From Ensifer sp. PDNC004 (GTDB lineage: Bacteria > Pseudomonadota > Alphaproteobacteria > Rhizobiales > Rhizobiaceae), in assembly GCF_016919405.1 (NCBI RefSeq), contig NZ_CP070353.1, positions 1,240,001 to 1,304,000 on the forward strand: DNA of 64,000 bases, given 5' to 3'. Below, in pieces: positions 1-10,520 of the stretch. Positions within the stretch are counted from its first letter, which is position 1. Every line of letters begins with the position of its first letter. Under the pieces are notes generated by a model, which worked only from the letters and a program-made list of their open reading frames with translations, did not search any database and had not been told where the DNA came from. The position numbers and the translations under genes were made by a program.

Positions 1-95
1 GCAGCAACGCAAGACTGCCCGAGCGCACGCTGTGCGCCGGGCGTCATCGTCAGTAAAGCGTCGATGAAGATTGCGCCCTCAGGCAGCGGTAGATC
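1..95. other. window edge, no gene assigned
   Basis: The first 95 bases lie downstream of the lpxB stop codon and are too short to assign. Open frames cross the edge on both strands, and none shows a motif I recognise. The region could hold the end of a neighbouring gene that continues outside the window. Confidence 0.3.
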
Positions 96-1271
96 TTACG
101 ACTTCCTCTTGTCGAGATAGCCGAGAACGATCTTGGCTGCCATCTCGCCCGGCGGATGGTCGGTCGCCATGCGCTGCTGCACAAGCGCGTAGCCGTCGAG
201 CATCGAGGCCCGCTGCGCCGTTGCGCTGGAAAGCCGCTCCATCCAGCGCGTCAAAGCACCGGGACGGATCGATTCGCCGAAATATTCCGGGACGATCGGG
301 AAATCTGCAATCAGGTTGGGCAATGCGCCGCTCCAGATGCGGATGCGCTTGTGCAGGAATTTTACCAGGAAATCAGGCGCATAGGTCGAAACGACGGGCA
401 CGCCGGCCAAAGCGAGTTCCAGAATGACCGTACCCGAAGCTGCGATCGCGGCATCGGCCCGATCGAACGCCGCCCATTTGTCGGCCGCACCGACGGAAAT
501 CTCCGGCTGGATGGTCCAGGATGCGGTAATTTCCCGCACCAGTTTCTCCTGGCGCGGCACGGTCGGAAGCACGAAGCGGACGCCCGGATGGCGGGCAGCG
601 AGTTCCTCGACCGTCGCGCGGAAGATAGGCAGCAGGCGACCGACTTCGCTCGAGCGCGAGCCCGGCAGCAGAAGGCAGGTCGAAACACGCCCGTCCTTGG
701 CTCCTGCAAGGCGCGGCTGGCGGCTTGCGCGAACGGCAAGCACATTGGCGTCGCTTGCAAGTCGATGGCCGACATAGGTGGTCGGAGGCCCTTGCAACCG
801 CTCCATCGCCTCCGGCTCGAAGGGCAATACGGCAAGCACGTGATCGACGTAGCTGCGCATGCGCGGCGCACGCTCAGGCTTCCAGGCCCAGACGCTCGGG
901 CAGACGTAGTTGATGACGGGCAGATCCGGCAATGCAGCACGGACTTTTCGCGCCACGCGGTGGGTGAAATCCGGGCTGTCAATGATCAGAAGCGCGTCGG
1001 GTCGGGCTGCAATGATGGCCTTTGCCGTCTCGCGGATGCGCATGATCAGCTTCGGTAGACGGGCGAGCACCTGGGTGAAACCCATGATCGACAGTTCGGA
1101 ATAGTCGAACAGCGAGCGCAGCCCCTCGGCCTCCAGGGCCTCGCCGCCGACACCGACGAGTTCGACGTCGGAATGGCTTTGCGCCCGAAGCGCGCGAACG
1201 AGATCGGCGCCCAGAAGGTCGCCGGAAACTTCACCGGCGATCACAGCGAGCTTGTACCGTGGCGCAATCAT
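96..1271 (-). CDS. lpxB: lipid-A-disaccharide synthase LpxB
   Basis: LpxB is the peripheral inner-membrane glycosyltransferase that joins UDP-2,3-diacylglucosamine to lipid X to give the lipid A disaccharide. The 391-residue product has the N-terminal AGEVSGD motif and, further on, the LLLPGSR and EVGRLLP segments of the GT19 fold, at the usual family length. An upstream in-frame extension was rejected because the family begins directly at MIAPRYKLAVIAGE. This ATG overlaps the lpxI stop by four bases (ATGA), so translation is probably coupled. It is the last gene of the fabZ-lpx cluster; its substrate lipid X is made by LpxI encoded just upstream. Confidence 0.96.
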   Translation of the reverse strand: MIAPRYKLAVIAGEVSGDLLGADLVRALRAQSHSDVELVGVGGEALEAEGLRSLFDYSELSIMGFTQVLARLPKLIMRIRETAKAIIAARPDALLIIDSPDFTHRVARKVRAALPDLPVINYVCPSVWAWKPERAPRMRSYVDHVLAVLPFEPEAMERLQGPPTTYVGHRLASDANVLAVRASRQPRLAGAKDGRVSTCLLLPGSRSSEVGRLLPIFRATVEELAARHPGVRFVLPTVPRQEKLVREITASWTIQPEISVGAADKWAAFDRADAAIAASGTVILELALAGVPVVSTYAPDFLVKFLHKRIRIWSGALPNLIADFPIVPEYFGESIRPGALTRWMERLSSATAQRASMLDGYALVQQRMATDHPPGEMAAKIVLGYLDKRKS

Positions 1272-2155
1272 CGCCTGTTGCCTCCGGATGCGCGCTCCAC
1301 TCCGGCGACGAACAGCCCCGCTCGATCGGCGACACTGACCACGTCGTTCCGTTCCAGTACCAGCGCCCGCCCGGCTTCCACAGCAACGCCAGCAAGACCA
1401 GCTCGCTCGGCAAGGGCGATGGTGGATGGACCGATCGACGGGAGGTCGGCACGCAGGTCCTGTCCGGGCTTGCAAAGCTTGACGAGTACGCCGCGCCGGC
1501 GGGAGGAAACGCGCCCCTCCGCCTTCAACACGGCGACACGCTCCAGCATGGCGTCCGTGCCCTCGGCACCCTCGAGCGCGACGACACGCCCGCCGACCGC
1601 AACCGCCCCCTGCCCCACGTCGAGCGCGCCGAGCGCATTGGCCGCAGCAATACCCGCTTCTATGTCGCGTTGGTCGTCAGCGTCAGGGTTCACAGCACCG
1701 ATGGGGCCTGAGTCGGCCAGGAGATTGGGAACCACCTCGTGCACGCCGATGACATGCGCGCCGCTTGCCTCGATCAGCTGCATCGCCATGCGCAGGACCG
1801 CATCGTCCCCGCCCGAGACCAGCGTCTTTAGAACTGAAGGTATCTTTGCGAGGGTCCGCAATGTCGGGCGGATATCGCGCCATTCCGGCCGGCGCCGAAC
1901 CCACCCGGACAAGACGACGCGGTCTATGCCCTCTTCCCTGAATGTCCGGCTGATATTGGCGAAATCGCCGATCGCCAGAACCGAGTGGTCGAAGTCGATC
2001 CAATCGGCTTCTTCGGCTTCACGCGTGAGTGCGATGATGTAGGGATCTTCGCCGCGCGCACGAACTGCTTCGGCGACATGGTGGGGCAGCGCGCCGCCAC
2101 CAGCGATGATTGCGAGCCGGCCGCCAGTCGCTGCGCGGCTCGCAGCAGAAGACAT
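1268..2155 (-). CDS. lpxI: UDP-2,3-diacylglucosamine pyrophosphatase LpxI
   Basis: LpxI (DUF1009 family) hydrolyses UDP-2,3-diacylglucosamine to lipid X and UMP. It is the alphaproteobacterial substitute for LpxH, and no lpxH is seen here. The 295-residue protein starts MSSAASRAATGG and continues into the Rossmann-like AIIAGGGALPHHVAEA segment. A later GxxTDAML-like stretch (EGTDAMLERVA) is typical of the family. The start chosen is the ATG at 2155, five bases after the lpxA stop; a GTG directly upstream is also possible. The much longer open frame reaching into lpxA in another phase is not real protein. The position between lpxA and lpxB fits the function fully. Confidence 0.93.
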   Translation of the reverse strand: MSSAASRAATGGRLAIIAGGGALPHHVAEAVRARGEDPYIIALTREAEEADWIDFDHSVLAIGDFANISRTFREEGIDRVVLSGWVRRRPEWRDIRPTLRTLAKIPSVLKTLVSGGDDAVLRMAMQLIEASGAHVIGVHEVVPNLLADSGPIGAVNPDADDQRDIEAGIAAANALGALDVGQGAVAVGGRVVALEGAEGTDAMLERVAVLKAEGRVSSRRRGVLVKLCKPGQDLRADLPSIGPSTIALAERAGLAGVAVEAGRALVLERNDVVSVADRAGLFVAGVERASGGNRR

Positions 2156-2160
2156 CACGG

Positions 2161-2970
2161 TCAGGCCTTGCCGCGTTGCGGCGACGACAGTGCGCGGTCG
2201 CTCTCGGCGCCGATGAAGTCGAGGATTTCCATGACCGGCGCGCAATCCATATAGTCTTCGCGAATCGCTGCGGCATTGGCGCGGATCGATTCCGGCCCCT
2301 CGAAAATCTGCTTGTAGGCGCGGCGAACCACATGGATCGTTGCACGATCGATGCCAGCCCGGCTCATGCCGACAACGTTCAGGCCGCTGAGCAGGCCGGG
2401 ATTGCCGTTGAGCATGCCATAGGGAATGACGTCGTAGCTGACAGCCGACAGACCGCCGACAAAGGCCTGACGGCCGACGCGGGTGAACTGGTGCACCGCG
2501 CAGCCGCCGCCGAGAATGACGCGGTCCTCGACCGTGACATGGCCCGCCAGCATCACATTGTTGGACAGGATAATGTTGTTGCCGAGGCGGCAATCATGCG
2601 CCACGTGCGAGTTGGCGAGAAAGAGATTGTTATCGCCGACAACCGTCTTGCCGCCATGTTCGACGGTTCCGGTGTTCATCGTCACGCCTTCGCGGATCGT
2701 GCAATTGGTACCGATCAGAAGTTCGGTATCGACAGCACTGTGATGAACGCTCTGGGAATCGCCACCGACCACGGCGTTCGGGAAAATCTTCGTTCCCTTG
2801 CCGACAGTCGTCCGGCCGATCACCACGGCATGGCTGAGAATCTCGATATCGTCGCCCAGAACGACTTTCGGCCCGATGTAGCAAAACGGGCCGATCTTGA
2901 CGTTCTCGCCGATCACAGCCCCGCTCTCGACGACCGAGGACGGGTGGATCTTCGCAGATGCTGCAATCAT
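2161..2970 (-). CDS. lpxA: UDP-N-acetylglucosamine O-acyltransferase LpxA
   Basis: LpxA transfers a 3-hydroxyacyl chain from acyl-ACP to UDP-GlcNAc, the first step of lipid A synthesis in the cytosol. The 269-residue product is a left-handed beta-helix of hexapeptide repeats (I-G-x4 type) from about residue 8 to 190, followed by the helical C-terminal domain. The catalytic histidine falls at H125 in [10 protein letters not shown], the same number as in E. coli. The start is the ATG two bases after the fabZ stop. It sits in the order lpxD-fabZ-lpxA-lpxI-lpxB, all on the same strand and closely spaced, so it is surely part of one operon. Confidence 0.97.
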   Translation of the reverse strand: MIAASAKIHPSSVVESGAVIGENVKIGPFCYIGPKVVLGDDIEILSHAVVIGRTTVGKGTKIFPNAVVGGDSQSVHHSAVDTELLIGTNCTIREGVTMNTGTVEHGGKTVVGDNNLFLANSHVAHDCRLGNNIILSNNVMLAGHVTVEDRVILGGGCAVHQFTRVGRQAFVGGLSAVSYDVIPYGMLNGNPGLLSGLNVVGMSRAGIDRATIHVVRRAYKQIFEGPESIRANAAAIREDYMDCAPVMEILDFIGAESDRALSSPQRGKA

Positions 2971-2972
2971 GT

Positions 2973-3437
2973 TCAGGCGTCTTCCTTGCTGACTATCATC
3001 GCGCCGATATCAGCTTCTGCGACAAGTTGCCCGTCAACTTTTGCGTCACAGTGAAATTTCCAGATATTGCCACGCTGCTTCTGCTTCACGACATGGAATT
3101 CGACGCGATCGCCAGGCACGACCGGCTTGCGGAAACGGGCATTGTCGATGGTCATGAAATAGACCAGGTTCGTGCCGGTTCCGACTTTGCGGGCACAGAT
3201 CGCGCCGGCCGTCTGCGCCATGCCCTCGACGAGCAGGACGCCCGGCATGATCGGCTGCTCCGGGAAGTGACCGGTGAAATGCGGCTCGTTCGCCGAGACA
3301 TTCTTGATACCGATCGCCGAATTGTCGCCGTCGATCTCGATGATGCGATCGACGAGCAGGAATGGGTAGCGATGGGGCAGCAGTTTCAGGATTTCCTGAA
3401 TATCCGCCGTGCCGAGAACCGTTGCTGCTTCACTCAT
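2973..3437 (-). CDS. fabZ: (3R)-hydroxyacyl-ACP dehydratase FabZ
   Basis: FabZ dehydrates 3-hydroxyacyl-ACP in fatty acid elongation and competes with LpxA and LpxD for that substrate, which explains its place between their genes. The 154-residue hot-dog protein shows [11 protein letters not shown] near residue 21, the catalytic H57 in GHFPEQP and the catalytic E71 in LLVEGMAQ. The ATG at 3437 was chosen because the family starts shortly before the PHRYP motif; the upstream extension lies inside lpxD in another frame. The gene overlaps the lpxD end by eight bases. Confidence 0.97.
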   Translation of the reverse strand: MSEAATVLGTADIQEILKLLPHRYPFLLVDRIIEIDGDNSAIGIKNVSANEPHFTGHFPEQPIMPGVLLVEGMAQTAGAICARKVGTGTNLVYFMTIDNARFRKPVVPGDRVEFHVVKQKQRGNIWKFHCDAKVDGQLVAEADIGAMIVSKEDA

Positions 3438-4497
3438 TCGCGCCGCCCTTCTTCTTTTTCTGTCTTTCCTCTGCCCGCATAGCCATTTCCGCGACGTCGC
3501 GCAGGAAATCACGCATCGGGCGCGCCGGAATACCACCGTACCGTTCACCGGCAGGAACATCGGCGGCCACGCCGCTCATGGCGGCGATCTGGACGCCGTC
3601 ACCAACCGTGATGTGGCCATTGACGCCGCTACCGCCGCCAATCATGACGCCATCGCCGATCTTCGTGCTACCGGCAATGCCGACCCCACTGACGATGCCG
3701 CAGTAGCGACCGATACGGACGTTGTGACCGATCTGAACGAGGTTGTCGATCTTGGTGCCCTCGCCGATCACCGTGTCGTCCATCGTGCCACGGTCGATCG
3801 TCGTATTCGCGCCGATCTCGACGTGATCCTGGATGATCACCCGCCCGACCTGGACGATCTTGATCATCCCGCCTTTCGGACCCGGCGCATAGCCGAAGCC
3901 ATCCTGGCCAATGCGAGCACCTGGATGGATGATGACGCTGTTGCCGACGAGCGCGCAGAGCACGCTGGCGCCCGCAGAAATCGTGCAATCGCGGCCGATG
4001 CGCACGCCCGGGCCGATGACCGCGCCGGCTGCAATGCGCGTGCCGCGGCCGATCTCGGCGCCGGTCCCAATGACTGCCGTCGGTTCAACCTCGACATCGT
4101 CTTCAAGGCGCGCGGTCGGGTCCACGAACGCGCCGGGCGCAATCCCGCTCAGGCTCGTATTGCGTGCCGGACGCATCGCAATCTCGTGCAACAACGTACC
4201 GGCAAGCGCAAAGGCCGTATGCGGCCGCGCTGTCAAAAGGACGGGAATATGGGCGGGGACGAGAGACGAAATCGTCTTGTCGCAAATGATCGCCGATGCC
4301 TCACAGGTCTCGAGCTCGGCGCGGCTCTTGCGAGACAACATATAACAGACGTCACCGGGCTTTGCCCGATAGACCGGCGCCACGGAGCGGACAGCGCGGT
4401 CAGCGACCGCGACATCCACCAATTCCGCTCCAATTCGATCCGCCAGGTCGCCCAGGCGGATCCCATCGTGGGGCGGAAAAAACCAGTTCTGTTCCAT
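3430..4497 (-). CDS. lpxD: UDP-3-O-acylglucosamine N-acyltransferase LpxD
   Basis: LpxD adds the second 3-hydroxyacyl chain to UDP-3-O-acylglucosamine. The 355-residue product has an N-terminal uridine-binding domain (about residues 1-100), a hexapeptide-repeat beta-helix and a C-terminal helix ending in a lysine-rich tail. The active-site histidine is expected in [13 protein letters not shown]. The ATG at 4497 is preferred over a GTG two codons upstream because GGAG lies five bases before it. It follows bamA by 46 bases, and no skp gene lies between them, unlike in enterobacteria. Confidence 0.96.
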   Translation of the reverse strand: MEQNWFFPPHDGIRLGDLADRIGAELVDVAVADRAVRSVAPVYRAKPGDVCYMLSRKSRAELETCEASAIICDKTISSLVPAHIPVLLTARPHTAFALAGTLLHEIAMRPARNTSLSGIAPGAFVDPTARLEDDVEVEPTAVIGTGAEIGRGTRIAAGAVIGPGVRIGRDCTISAGASVLCALVGNSVIIHPGARIGQDGFGYAPGPKGGMIKIVQVGRVIIQDHVEIGANTTIDRGTMDDTVIGEGTKIDNLVQIGHNVRIGRYCGIVSGVGIAGSTKIGDGVMIGGGSGVNGHITVGDGVQIAAMSGVAADVPAGERYGGIPARPMRDFLRDVAEMAMRAEERQKKKKGGANE

Positions 4498-4543
4498 ATA
4501 CACTCCAGAACGATCTTTTCTGGCAGTTCTGGACTGCTTTTTA

Positions 4544-6877
4544 TCAGAACGACGAGGAAATGCCGAACTTCAGGTTCTGAACCTTGTCGAAATCTTCCTT
4601 GGCGATCGGCCATGCGTAGTCGACACGCAGCGGACCGAAGGGCGAAGCCCAGATCAGACCAACACCGACCGATGCACGCAGCGACGAGTTGTTACCCTGC
4701 ACAGTCTCGCCCGGGGCCATCTTGACCTGGTTGCTGTAGAGCGTGCCCGCATCAGCGAAGACCGCACCACGGAAGCCGCTGTCACGCGGGATACCCGGAA
4801 GCGGGAACGTCGCCTCGGCCGAAGCCGTGAAGTAGGTCGTACCGCCGAGCGCATCGCCCGTTGCCTTGTCCCGCGGACCGATACCGTTACGCTCGAAGCC
4901 GCGGATGTCGCTGGTGCCAAGCTGGAACTGGTCGAAAACCTGGAGATCGCTGCCGGTTTCGAAGATATGTCCGGCGCTACCGCCGAGCGACGCGATGATG
5001 TCGGCTTCGTCGTTGACCGTATAGTACCATTTGGCCTTACCGGTCATCTTGTAGAAGTCGGAGTCGCCACCGAGGCCAGCGAATTCATGCGTGAAGGTCG
5101 CAAGAATACCGTCATGCGGCAGCTGCGCATCGTCGAGCGTATTGTAGGTGATCGACTGCGAAACCGACGAACGGACCCAGTTGCCACCCTCGACCGCACG
5201 AACGTAAGGCGACGACAGCTTCGCAACGTTACCGCTGTAGTCGAACTGCGTGAAGTTGTAGCGCAGCGTCGTCGACAGGTTCTCGGTGATCGGCGCGGTC
5301 ACGCGCAGGCTGAAGCCCTGATCTTCGTAGCTGTAGTTGTCGTCATCGAAGTCGTTTTCGTTCTTGAAGACGTCGAAGCCTGCGGCCAGACGATAGCCAA
5401 GGAAATACGGCTCCGTGAACGAAACGTTGTACGTGCGGCTTTCGTCGCCACGACCCGCCGCAACACGGATGTACTGGCCACGACCCAGGAAGTTCTTTTC
5501 TTCGATCGAAGCTTCGACGAGGAAGCCACCGCCACTACCGGCAGAGTAACCTGCACCGATACCGAACGAACCGGTCGACTGGTCCTGCACATCGACGATC
5601 ACGACAACACGGTCAGCGGCGCTGCCCGGAGCGGTCGAAACGTTGACGCTCGAGAAGTAGCCGAGAGCCTCGAGACGACGCTTGGCACGCGCAACCATTT
5701 CCTGGTTGAAGGCGTCGCCTTCACCCATGTCGAACTCGCGACGGATGACGTAATCGCGGGTACGGGTATTGCCGCGGATTTCGATACGCTCGACATAAGC
5801 ACGTTCGCCCTGATCGACGAGGTAGTCGACCGAGATCGTGTGGTTGCCGAGATCGCGATTGCCGCGCGGCGTGACGCGAGCGAACGGGTAACCGGCCGAA
5901 GCGACGCGCTTCGAGATTTCGGTCATCGTCGCCTGGACGTCCTTGGCCTTGTAGACCGAACCCTCACGGCTCACGACGAGCCCCTTCAGTTCTTCGGCAT
6001 TGACACCCTCAACGGTCGATTCGACGTTAACCGAACCAAAGTCGTAGCGCGGGCCTTCTTCGACGGTGATCGTCACCGTGTACTCGTTGGTCGCCTCATT
6101 CAGGGCCGCATCCGAGGAAACGACCTGGAAATCGGCGTAACCGCGGTTGTAGTAGAACTGACGCAGCAACTCTTCGTCCGCACGCAGCTTGTCGGGATTG
6201 TAGACGTCCTTCCGCGTAATGAAGGAGAAAATGCCCGATTCCTTCGTCGCAATGACCGACTGCAGACGGCCGTCGCTGTAGGCTTCGTTGCCGACGAAGT
6301 TGATCTGCGAAATCTTGGTGCGCTCGCCTTCGTTGATGACGAATGCGAGGTTGACGCGACCTTCGGCGACCGGAACGACCTGCGTCGTCACCGTGATATC
6401 GCTACGACCGATCGCAGCATAGGCGTCCTTGATCGACTGGATGTCCGTCTCGACCGTCGCTTCGCTGTAAGGACCGAGCGGCTGCGTGCGCACGACGCCC
6501 TGCAGCTTGTCGTCCTTGATCTTGCGGTTGCCGTTGAAGACGACCTGGTTGACGAGCTGATTCTCGCTGACGCTGACGACCAGCGTGCCGCCGGAAACGT
6601 TGATGCTGACGTCGGAGAAGTAGCCGGTCGCATACAGGCGCTTCACCGAAGCGTCGATGTCGGTGTTGTTGAAACTCTTGCCCGGGACAATCGTGATGTT
6701 CGCACGAACCGTCTCAGCGCTGACGCGCGTGGCGCCGCGAACTTCGACACGATTGATGACCGCAGCTTCTGCAACGGACGTGCCTGCGAGCAACCCAACA
6801 CCAGCGCCGGAAACAACAATGCTTGTTGACAGCGCAGCCGCCGACACCGCGTTCAAAAACCTTGAACCAGCTTTCAT
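4544..6877 (-). CDS. bamA: outer-membrane assembly factor BamA
   Basis: BamA is the outer-membrane beta-barrel insertase of the BAM complex. The 777-residue product has a signal peptide (cleavage after about residue 39, near SVAEAA), five POTRA repeats up to about residue 390, and a C-terminal 16-strand barrel. The barrel carries the IRGF-type segment ([10 protein letters not shown]) of the L6 loop and ends in phenylalanine as the outer-membrane beta-signal. I chose the ATG at 6877; a TTG two codons earlier is possible. It lies downstream of rseP and upstream of lpxD, linking barrel assembly with lipid A synthesis in one cluster. A 250-base gap before it probably holds a promoter. Confidence 0.97.
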   Translation of the reverse strand: MKAGSRFLNAVSAAALSTSIVVSGAGVGLLAGTSVAEAAVINRVEVRGATRVSAETVRANITIVPGKSFNNTDIDASVKRLYATGYFSDVSINVSGGTLVVSVSENQLVNQVVFNGNRKIKDDKLQGVVRTQPLGPYSEATVETDIQSIKDAYAAIGRSDITVTTQVVPVAEGRVNLAFVINEGERTKISQINFVGNEAYSDGRLQSVIATKESGIFSFITRKDVYNPDKLRADEELLRQFYYNRGYADFQVVSSDAALNEATNEYTVTITVEEGPRYDFGSVNVESTVEGVNAEELKGLVVSREGSVYKAKDVQATMTEISKRVASAGYPFARVTPRGNRDLGNHTISVDYLVDQGERAYVERIEIRGNTRTRDYVIRREFDMGEGDAFNQEMVARAKRRLEALGYFSSVNVSTAPGSAADRVVVIVDVQDQSTGSFGIGAGYSAGSGGGFLVEASIEEKNFLGRGQYIRVAAGRGDESRTYNVSFTEPYFLGYRLAAGFDVFKNENDFDDDNYSYEDQGFSLRVTAPITENLSTTLRYNFTQFDYSGNVAKLSSPYVRAVEGGNWVRSSVSQSITYNTLDDAQLPHDGILATFTHEFAGLGGDSDFYKMTGKAKWYYTVNDEADIIASLGGSAGHIFETGSDLQVFDQFQLGTSDIRGFERNGIGPRDKATGDALGGTTYFTASAEATFPLPGIPRDSGFRGAVFADAGTLYSNQVKMAPGETVQGNNSSLRASVGVGLIWASPFGPLRVDYAWPIAKEDFDKVQNLKFGISSSF

Positions 6878-7127
6878 GTTCAAATCTTACCTTTTCCAAA
6901 CGTCGCGCGGCAGTTTCGTGCCGACTCCGGTCACGGTTGCCGTTTTAACCGCTTTTCCCATACAAGCAAGCCAGCTCGTTAATTTCTGTTTACTTCAATT
7001 CGAACCGTGGCTTAACGGCCACTACAGCCTCGATTTATCGTAAACAAAACCTTTCGTCGCAAGCCGTTGAAAACCAATCGTTCACAGTATCCGTCGAAAT
7101 CCCCCTCGCCGTTTCCCCGGCCGAACG

Positions 7128-8261
7128 CTAGCCGAAGAACATCGATATGTCGTTCCAGGTGGCAAAGACCATGAGCATCAGCACCATGGCAAAGCCGATC
7201 CGATAGGCGACATCCTGCGCGGCCGGGCCCACCGGCCTTCCGCGCAAGGCCTCAACCGCATAGAACATCAAGTGGCCGCCATCAAGCACCGGAACGGGCA
7301 TGAGGTTAAGCAATCCTATGGAAACAGACAGGATCGCGGCAATATTCAGCAAAAATGGAATTCCAAGCGTCGCCATCTGCCCCGAAACCTTGGCGACGCG
7401 GATCGGTCCACCGATCTGATCGGCCTTCATCCGCCCGGTCACGACATTGGAGAGATAGTCGAAGGTGCCGGTGACGACATGCCAGCTTTGCAGGACGCCC
7501 TGCCCGACGGCCTCGATCGGACCGTAGCTGACCGTACGGAAGTTACCGGCTTCCTGGTCGGTCAGGATACCAATGACGCCGATTTCCATCTTGTTGCCGA
7601 ACTGGTCCGTGAGCTCGGTGCGCTGCGGCACCATGGACAGATCGAGCATCGCGCCGTTGCGTTCGATACGAATCGAAATCGGCATTTCCGGACGGACGCT
7701 GACATAGCGGCGGACGTCGTCGAAGGTGACGACCGGCGTGCTGTCGATCGAAATCAGACGGTCTCCAGGCACGACGCCGGCCTGCGCAGCCGCACTGTTT
7801 TCGTTCACCCGCGCAACCACCGGATCGGCGACCTGACGCCCGTAGACGGAAAACAGAACGGCAAAGATGGCGATGGCGAGAATGAAGTTTGCGATCGGAC
7901 CGGCAGCGACCGTTGCCGCGCGCTTCCACAATTTGGCGCCGAGGAAGGTCTGGCTGCGCTCTTCCGGCGCCAGTGCCTCCAGGCGCTTGTAGTCCGGCAC
8001 GCTCGCCGCATCCTCGTCGCCGTAGAACTTGACGTAACCGCCAAGGGGAATCGCCGCCAGTTTCCACCGCGTTCCGTGCCGGTCGGTCCAGCCGACGAGT
8101 TCGGGGCCAAAGCCGATCGAAAAAGCGAGGATGCGGATACCCGACCAGCGGCCGACGAGGTAGTGGCCCATCTCGTGTACGAAGACCAGCAACGTCAGCA
8201 CCAGAAGAAATGGGATGACGTAGCCGGTCAGAATCTGAAGGGCATCAAACAGATATGTCAT
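7128..8261 (-). CDS. rseP: site-2 intramembrane metalloprotease RseP
   Basis: RseP is an inner-membrane zinc protease of the site-2 family that cuts transmembrane segments of anti-sigma factors and remnant signal peptides. The 377-residue product has an N-terminal membrane helix with HEMGH (H29, E30, H33), a central PDZ domain around SAAAQAGVVPGDRLISID, and the second active-site motif LDGGH near residue 325 inside a membrane helix. It stands between cdsA and bamA, the usual order in alphaproteobacteria, which suggests a role in envelope stress. The substrate here is not visible. Confidence 0.95.
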   Translation of the reverse strand: MTYLFDALQILTGYVIPFLLVLTLLVFVHEMGHYLVGRWSGIRILAFSIGFGPELVGWTDRHGTRWKLAAIPLGGYVKFYGDEDAASVPDYKRLEALAPEERSQTFLGAKLWKRAATVAAGPIANFILAIAIFAVLFSVYGRQVADPVVARVNENSAAAQAGVVPGDRLISIDSTPVVTFDDVRRYVSVRPEMPISIRIERNGAMLDLSMVPQRTELTDQFGNKMEIGVIGILTDQEAGNFRTVSYGPIEAVGQGVLQSWHVVTGTFDYLSNVVTGRMKADQIGGPIRVAKVSGQMATLGIPFLLNIAAILSVSIGLLNLMPVPVLDGGHLMFYAVEALRGRPVGPAAQDVAYRIGFAMVLMLMVFATWNDISMFFG

Positions 8262-8292
8262 GAACGTTCCTCAAGCACCCATGGGCCTAAGC

Positions 8293-9126
8293 TCAAAGGC
8301 TATACAGGACTGATCCGAAAGCGATCTGGCGCCCATCGCTGACGAAATACTGAACCATGACCAGAATCAACGCCGCGACGCACGCGAAAATCAATCCATC
8401 GACCCGATCCATAACGCCGCCATGCCCCGGAATGAGACGGCTGGAATCCTTTACCCCAAAACGGCGCTTGATGAAGGATTCGAACAAGTCTCCCACTTGG
8501 CTGGCGACGGAAAGCACCAGCGCAATGATCGGAATTCGGAGATCTTGCAGCGAAAAATAAGCCATAAAGACGGCAACACCGGCGAGGATGCCGCAAATTG
8601 TGCCACCGATGGCGCCCGACCACGTCTTGCCGGGCGATATGCGCGGGGCAAGCTTCGGTCCCCCAATCGCGCGGCCGGTAAAATAGGCGAAGATGTCGGT
8701 CGCCCAGACGACGGCGAAGACGAACAGCGTCGCCATCAGGCCGAGATCGTCGGCGCCGCGAAGGGCGGCAAGCGAAATGCCGGTCAGTCCGGCATAGGCG
8801 ATGCCGCCCGGAAGCCACCAACTGGTCTTTTGCAGGGCTACCCAAAGGACGGTGAGCGCGACGAAGGCGGCCAGGACCGGAAGGCTGTAGCCGATGTATC
8901 CGGTCACGATCAGGCCGGCGATGATGACAATGGCCAGCCAACCAACGGCGTTGCCCTGGAAATCCCCTTCCTGGAGGCCAGTGATCGTCGACCACTCATA
9001 ATACACCAGCAGCGCAATCAGCGCCGAGAGAAGCTGGAATGCCAAGCCGCCGAACCAGGTCGCCGCCAGTGTCACCGCTGCGAGGACCACGCCCGAAGCG
9101 ATACGAAGCTTGAGTTCAGTCTGCAT
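8293..9126 (-). CDS. cdsA: phosphatidate cytidylyltransferase CdsA
   Basis: CdsA makes CDP-diacylglycerol from phosphatidate and CTP in the inner membrane, the branch point of phospholipid synthesis. The 277-residue protein is almost entirely membrane helices and holds the family signature near its C terminus (KRRFGVKD, then PGHGGVMDRVDG). The ATG overlaps the uppS stop by one base (TGATG), so the two are translationally coupled. It lies in the run frr-uppS-cdsA-rseP-bamA. Confidence 0.95.
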   Translation of the reverse strand: MQTELKLRIASGVVLAAVTLAATWFGGLAFQLLSALIALLVYYEWSTITGLQEGDFQGNAVGWLAIVIIAGLIVTGYIGYSLPVLAAFVALTVLWVALQKTSWWLPGGIAYAGLTGISLAALRGADDLGLMATLFVFAVVWATDIFAYFTGRAIGGPKLAPRISPGKTWSGAIGGTICGILAGVAVFMAYFSLQDLRIPIIALVLSVASQVGDLFESFIKRRFGVKDSSRLIPGHGGVMDRVDGLIFACVAALILVMVQYFVSDGRQIAFGSVLYSL

Positions 9127-9869
9127 CAGGAACCAACCGCCAGCGTGGGCTCGGTGACGCCGCCGAAGCGGCGCTCGCGGCAGGCGTATTTTTCAAGAGC
9201 CGCCAGGAACGTCTCTCGGGTAAAGTCCGGCCACAGTTCCGGAACGAAGATCAATTCCGAGTAGGCGCCCTGCCACAGAAGGAAATTCGAGAGACGCTCT
9301 TCGCCACTGGTCCGGATGATCAGGTCCGGATCCGGGATGTCCGATGTGTCGAGCGTCGCCGAGATACGTTCAGCGGTGATGTCCTCGGGCCGCAACCGTC
9401 CTTCGGCGACTTCCGTCGCCAGACGGCGCATGGCGCGTGTCATCTCGTCCCGCGCGCCGTAGTTGAAGGCGATAACAAGGGTGATGCCGGTATTTGCCCG
9501 CGTCGTCTCCTCCGCCTCCACCAGCAACGGTAGAATGTCACCCCTGAGGTTGGAGCGGTCGCCGATGACGCGGATGCGCACATTCTCGCGGTGAAGGTCG
9601 GCAAGATCCCGGCGGATGAAGGTCTTGAGCAACCCCATGAGATCGCTGACTTCCGCCGCCGGCCTGCTCCAGTTTTCCGAGGAAAAGGCAAAAAGCGTGA
9701 GGTAGCGGATCCCCAGCTCGCCCGCCGTCTTGACGGCGGCGCGAACGGTCTCGACACCCTTGCGGTGCCCCATCGTGCGCGGCAGCCCACGCGCGTTCGC
9801 CCAACGTCCGTTGCCATCCATGATGATGGCAACATGTTCCGGAACGGTCGTGGAAGTGAGGTTTTGCAT
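9126..9869 (-). CDS. uppS: undecaprenyl diphosphate synthase UppS
   Basis: UppS is the cytosolic cis-prenyltransferase that builds the C55 lipid carrier for peptidoglycan and O-antigen from farnesyl diphosphate and isopentenyl diphosphate. The 247-residue product shows IMDGNGRWA with the catalytic Asp at position 18, the SSENW motif, and the C-terminal [15 protein letters not shown] segment that binds isopentenyl diphosphate. The length is normal. It follows frr by 37 bases and overlaps cdsA. Confidence 0.97.
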   Translation of the reverse strand: MQNLTSTTVPEHVAIIMDGNGRWANARGLPRTMGHRKGVETVRAAVKTAGELGIRYLTLFAFSSENWSRPAAEVSDLMGLLKTFIRRDLADLHRENVRIRVIGDRSNLRGDILPLLVEAEETTRANTGITLVIAFNYGARDEMTRAMRRLATEVAEGRLRPEDITAERISATLDTSDIPDPDLIIRTSGEERLSNFLLWQGAYSELIFVPELWPDFTRETFLAALEKYACRERRFGGVTEPTLAVGS

Positions 9870-9906
9870 AAGGCGTCCGCGAAAGGAGACTCAGATCACG
9901 AGCAGA

Positions 9907-10467
9907 TCAGACCTGCATGATTTCCTTTTCCTTCTCGACGAGCAAGCGGTCGATATCGGAAATCGTTTCGTCGGTCATCTTTTGCACGCGCTCGGACTGA
10001 GAACGGCTGATATCCTGGCCGATGTCGCCATCCTTTTCGGCTTTTTTCAGGTCGTCCATGCCATCGCGGCGCACGTGACGCACGGCGACCTTCGCTTTTT
10101 CGGCGTAGTCATGTGCCACTTTGACGAGCGACTTGCGGCGCTCTTCGTTGAGCTCCGGCAGCGGAATGCGCAGGTTCTGACCGTCGATGATCGGATTGAG
10201 GCCGAGGTTCGATTCGCGAATGCCGCGATCGACGGCGCCGACCATCTGCTTGTCCCAGACCGAGACGGACAGCATGCGCGGCTCGGGAACCGTGATGTTC
10301 GCCACCTGGTTGAGCGGCACGCGCGAGCCATAGGCTTCGACGGTCACCGGATCGAGAACGTTCGCCGACGCGCGGCCGGTACGGAGCGACGCGATATCGC
10401 TCTTGAATGCGGAAATGGCGCCATCCATGCGACGCTTCAGTTCCTTCAGGTCAACACCTTCACTCAT
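9907..10467 (-). CDS. frr: ribosome recycling factor
   Basis: Ribosome recycling factor splits post-termination ribosomes together with EF-G. The 186-residue product has the expected length and two-domain pattern: [11 protein letters not shown] at the start, then [14 protein letters not shown], and [26 protein letters not shown] in the three-helix bundle. The ATG at 10467 was chosen from homologue length and a GGAG upstream; an open extension of twelve codons was left out. It follows pyrH by 53 bases, the classical rpsB-tsf-pyrH-frr order. Confidence 0.97.
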   Translation of the reverse strand: MSEGVDLKELKRRMDGAISAFKSDIASLRTGRASANVLDPVTVEAYGSRVPLNQVANITVPEPRMLSVSVWDKQMVGAVDRGIRESNLGLNPIIDGQNLRIPLPELNEERRKSLVKVAHDYAEKAKVAVRHVRRDGMDDLKKAEKDGDIGQDISRSQSERVQKMTDETISDIDRLLVEKEKEIMQV

Positions 10468-10520
10468 GGTGGAAACTCCCGTTCTATCATGCGCCGGCCG
10501 CAAGGCCGTTCTGCAGCTTC

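Noticed and set aside
4967..6829. A 620-codon open frame on the plus strand opposite bamA
   Set aside because: Its product is rich in Arg, Asp and Val with no domain, and it mirrors the codon bias of bamA on the other strand. BamA is certain.
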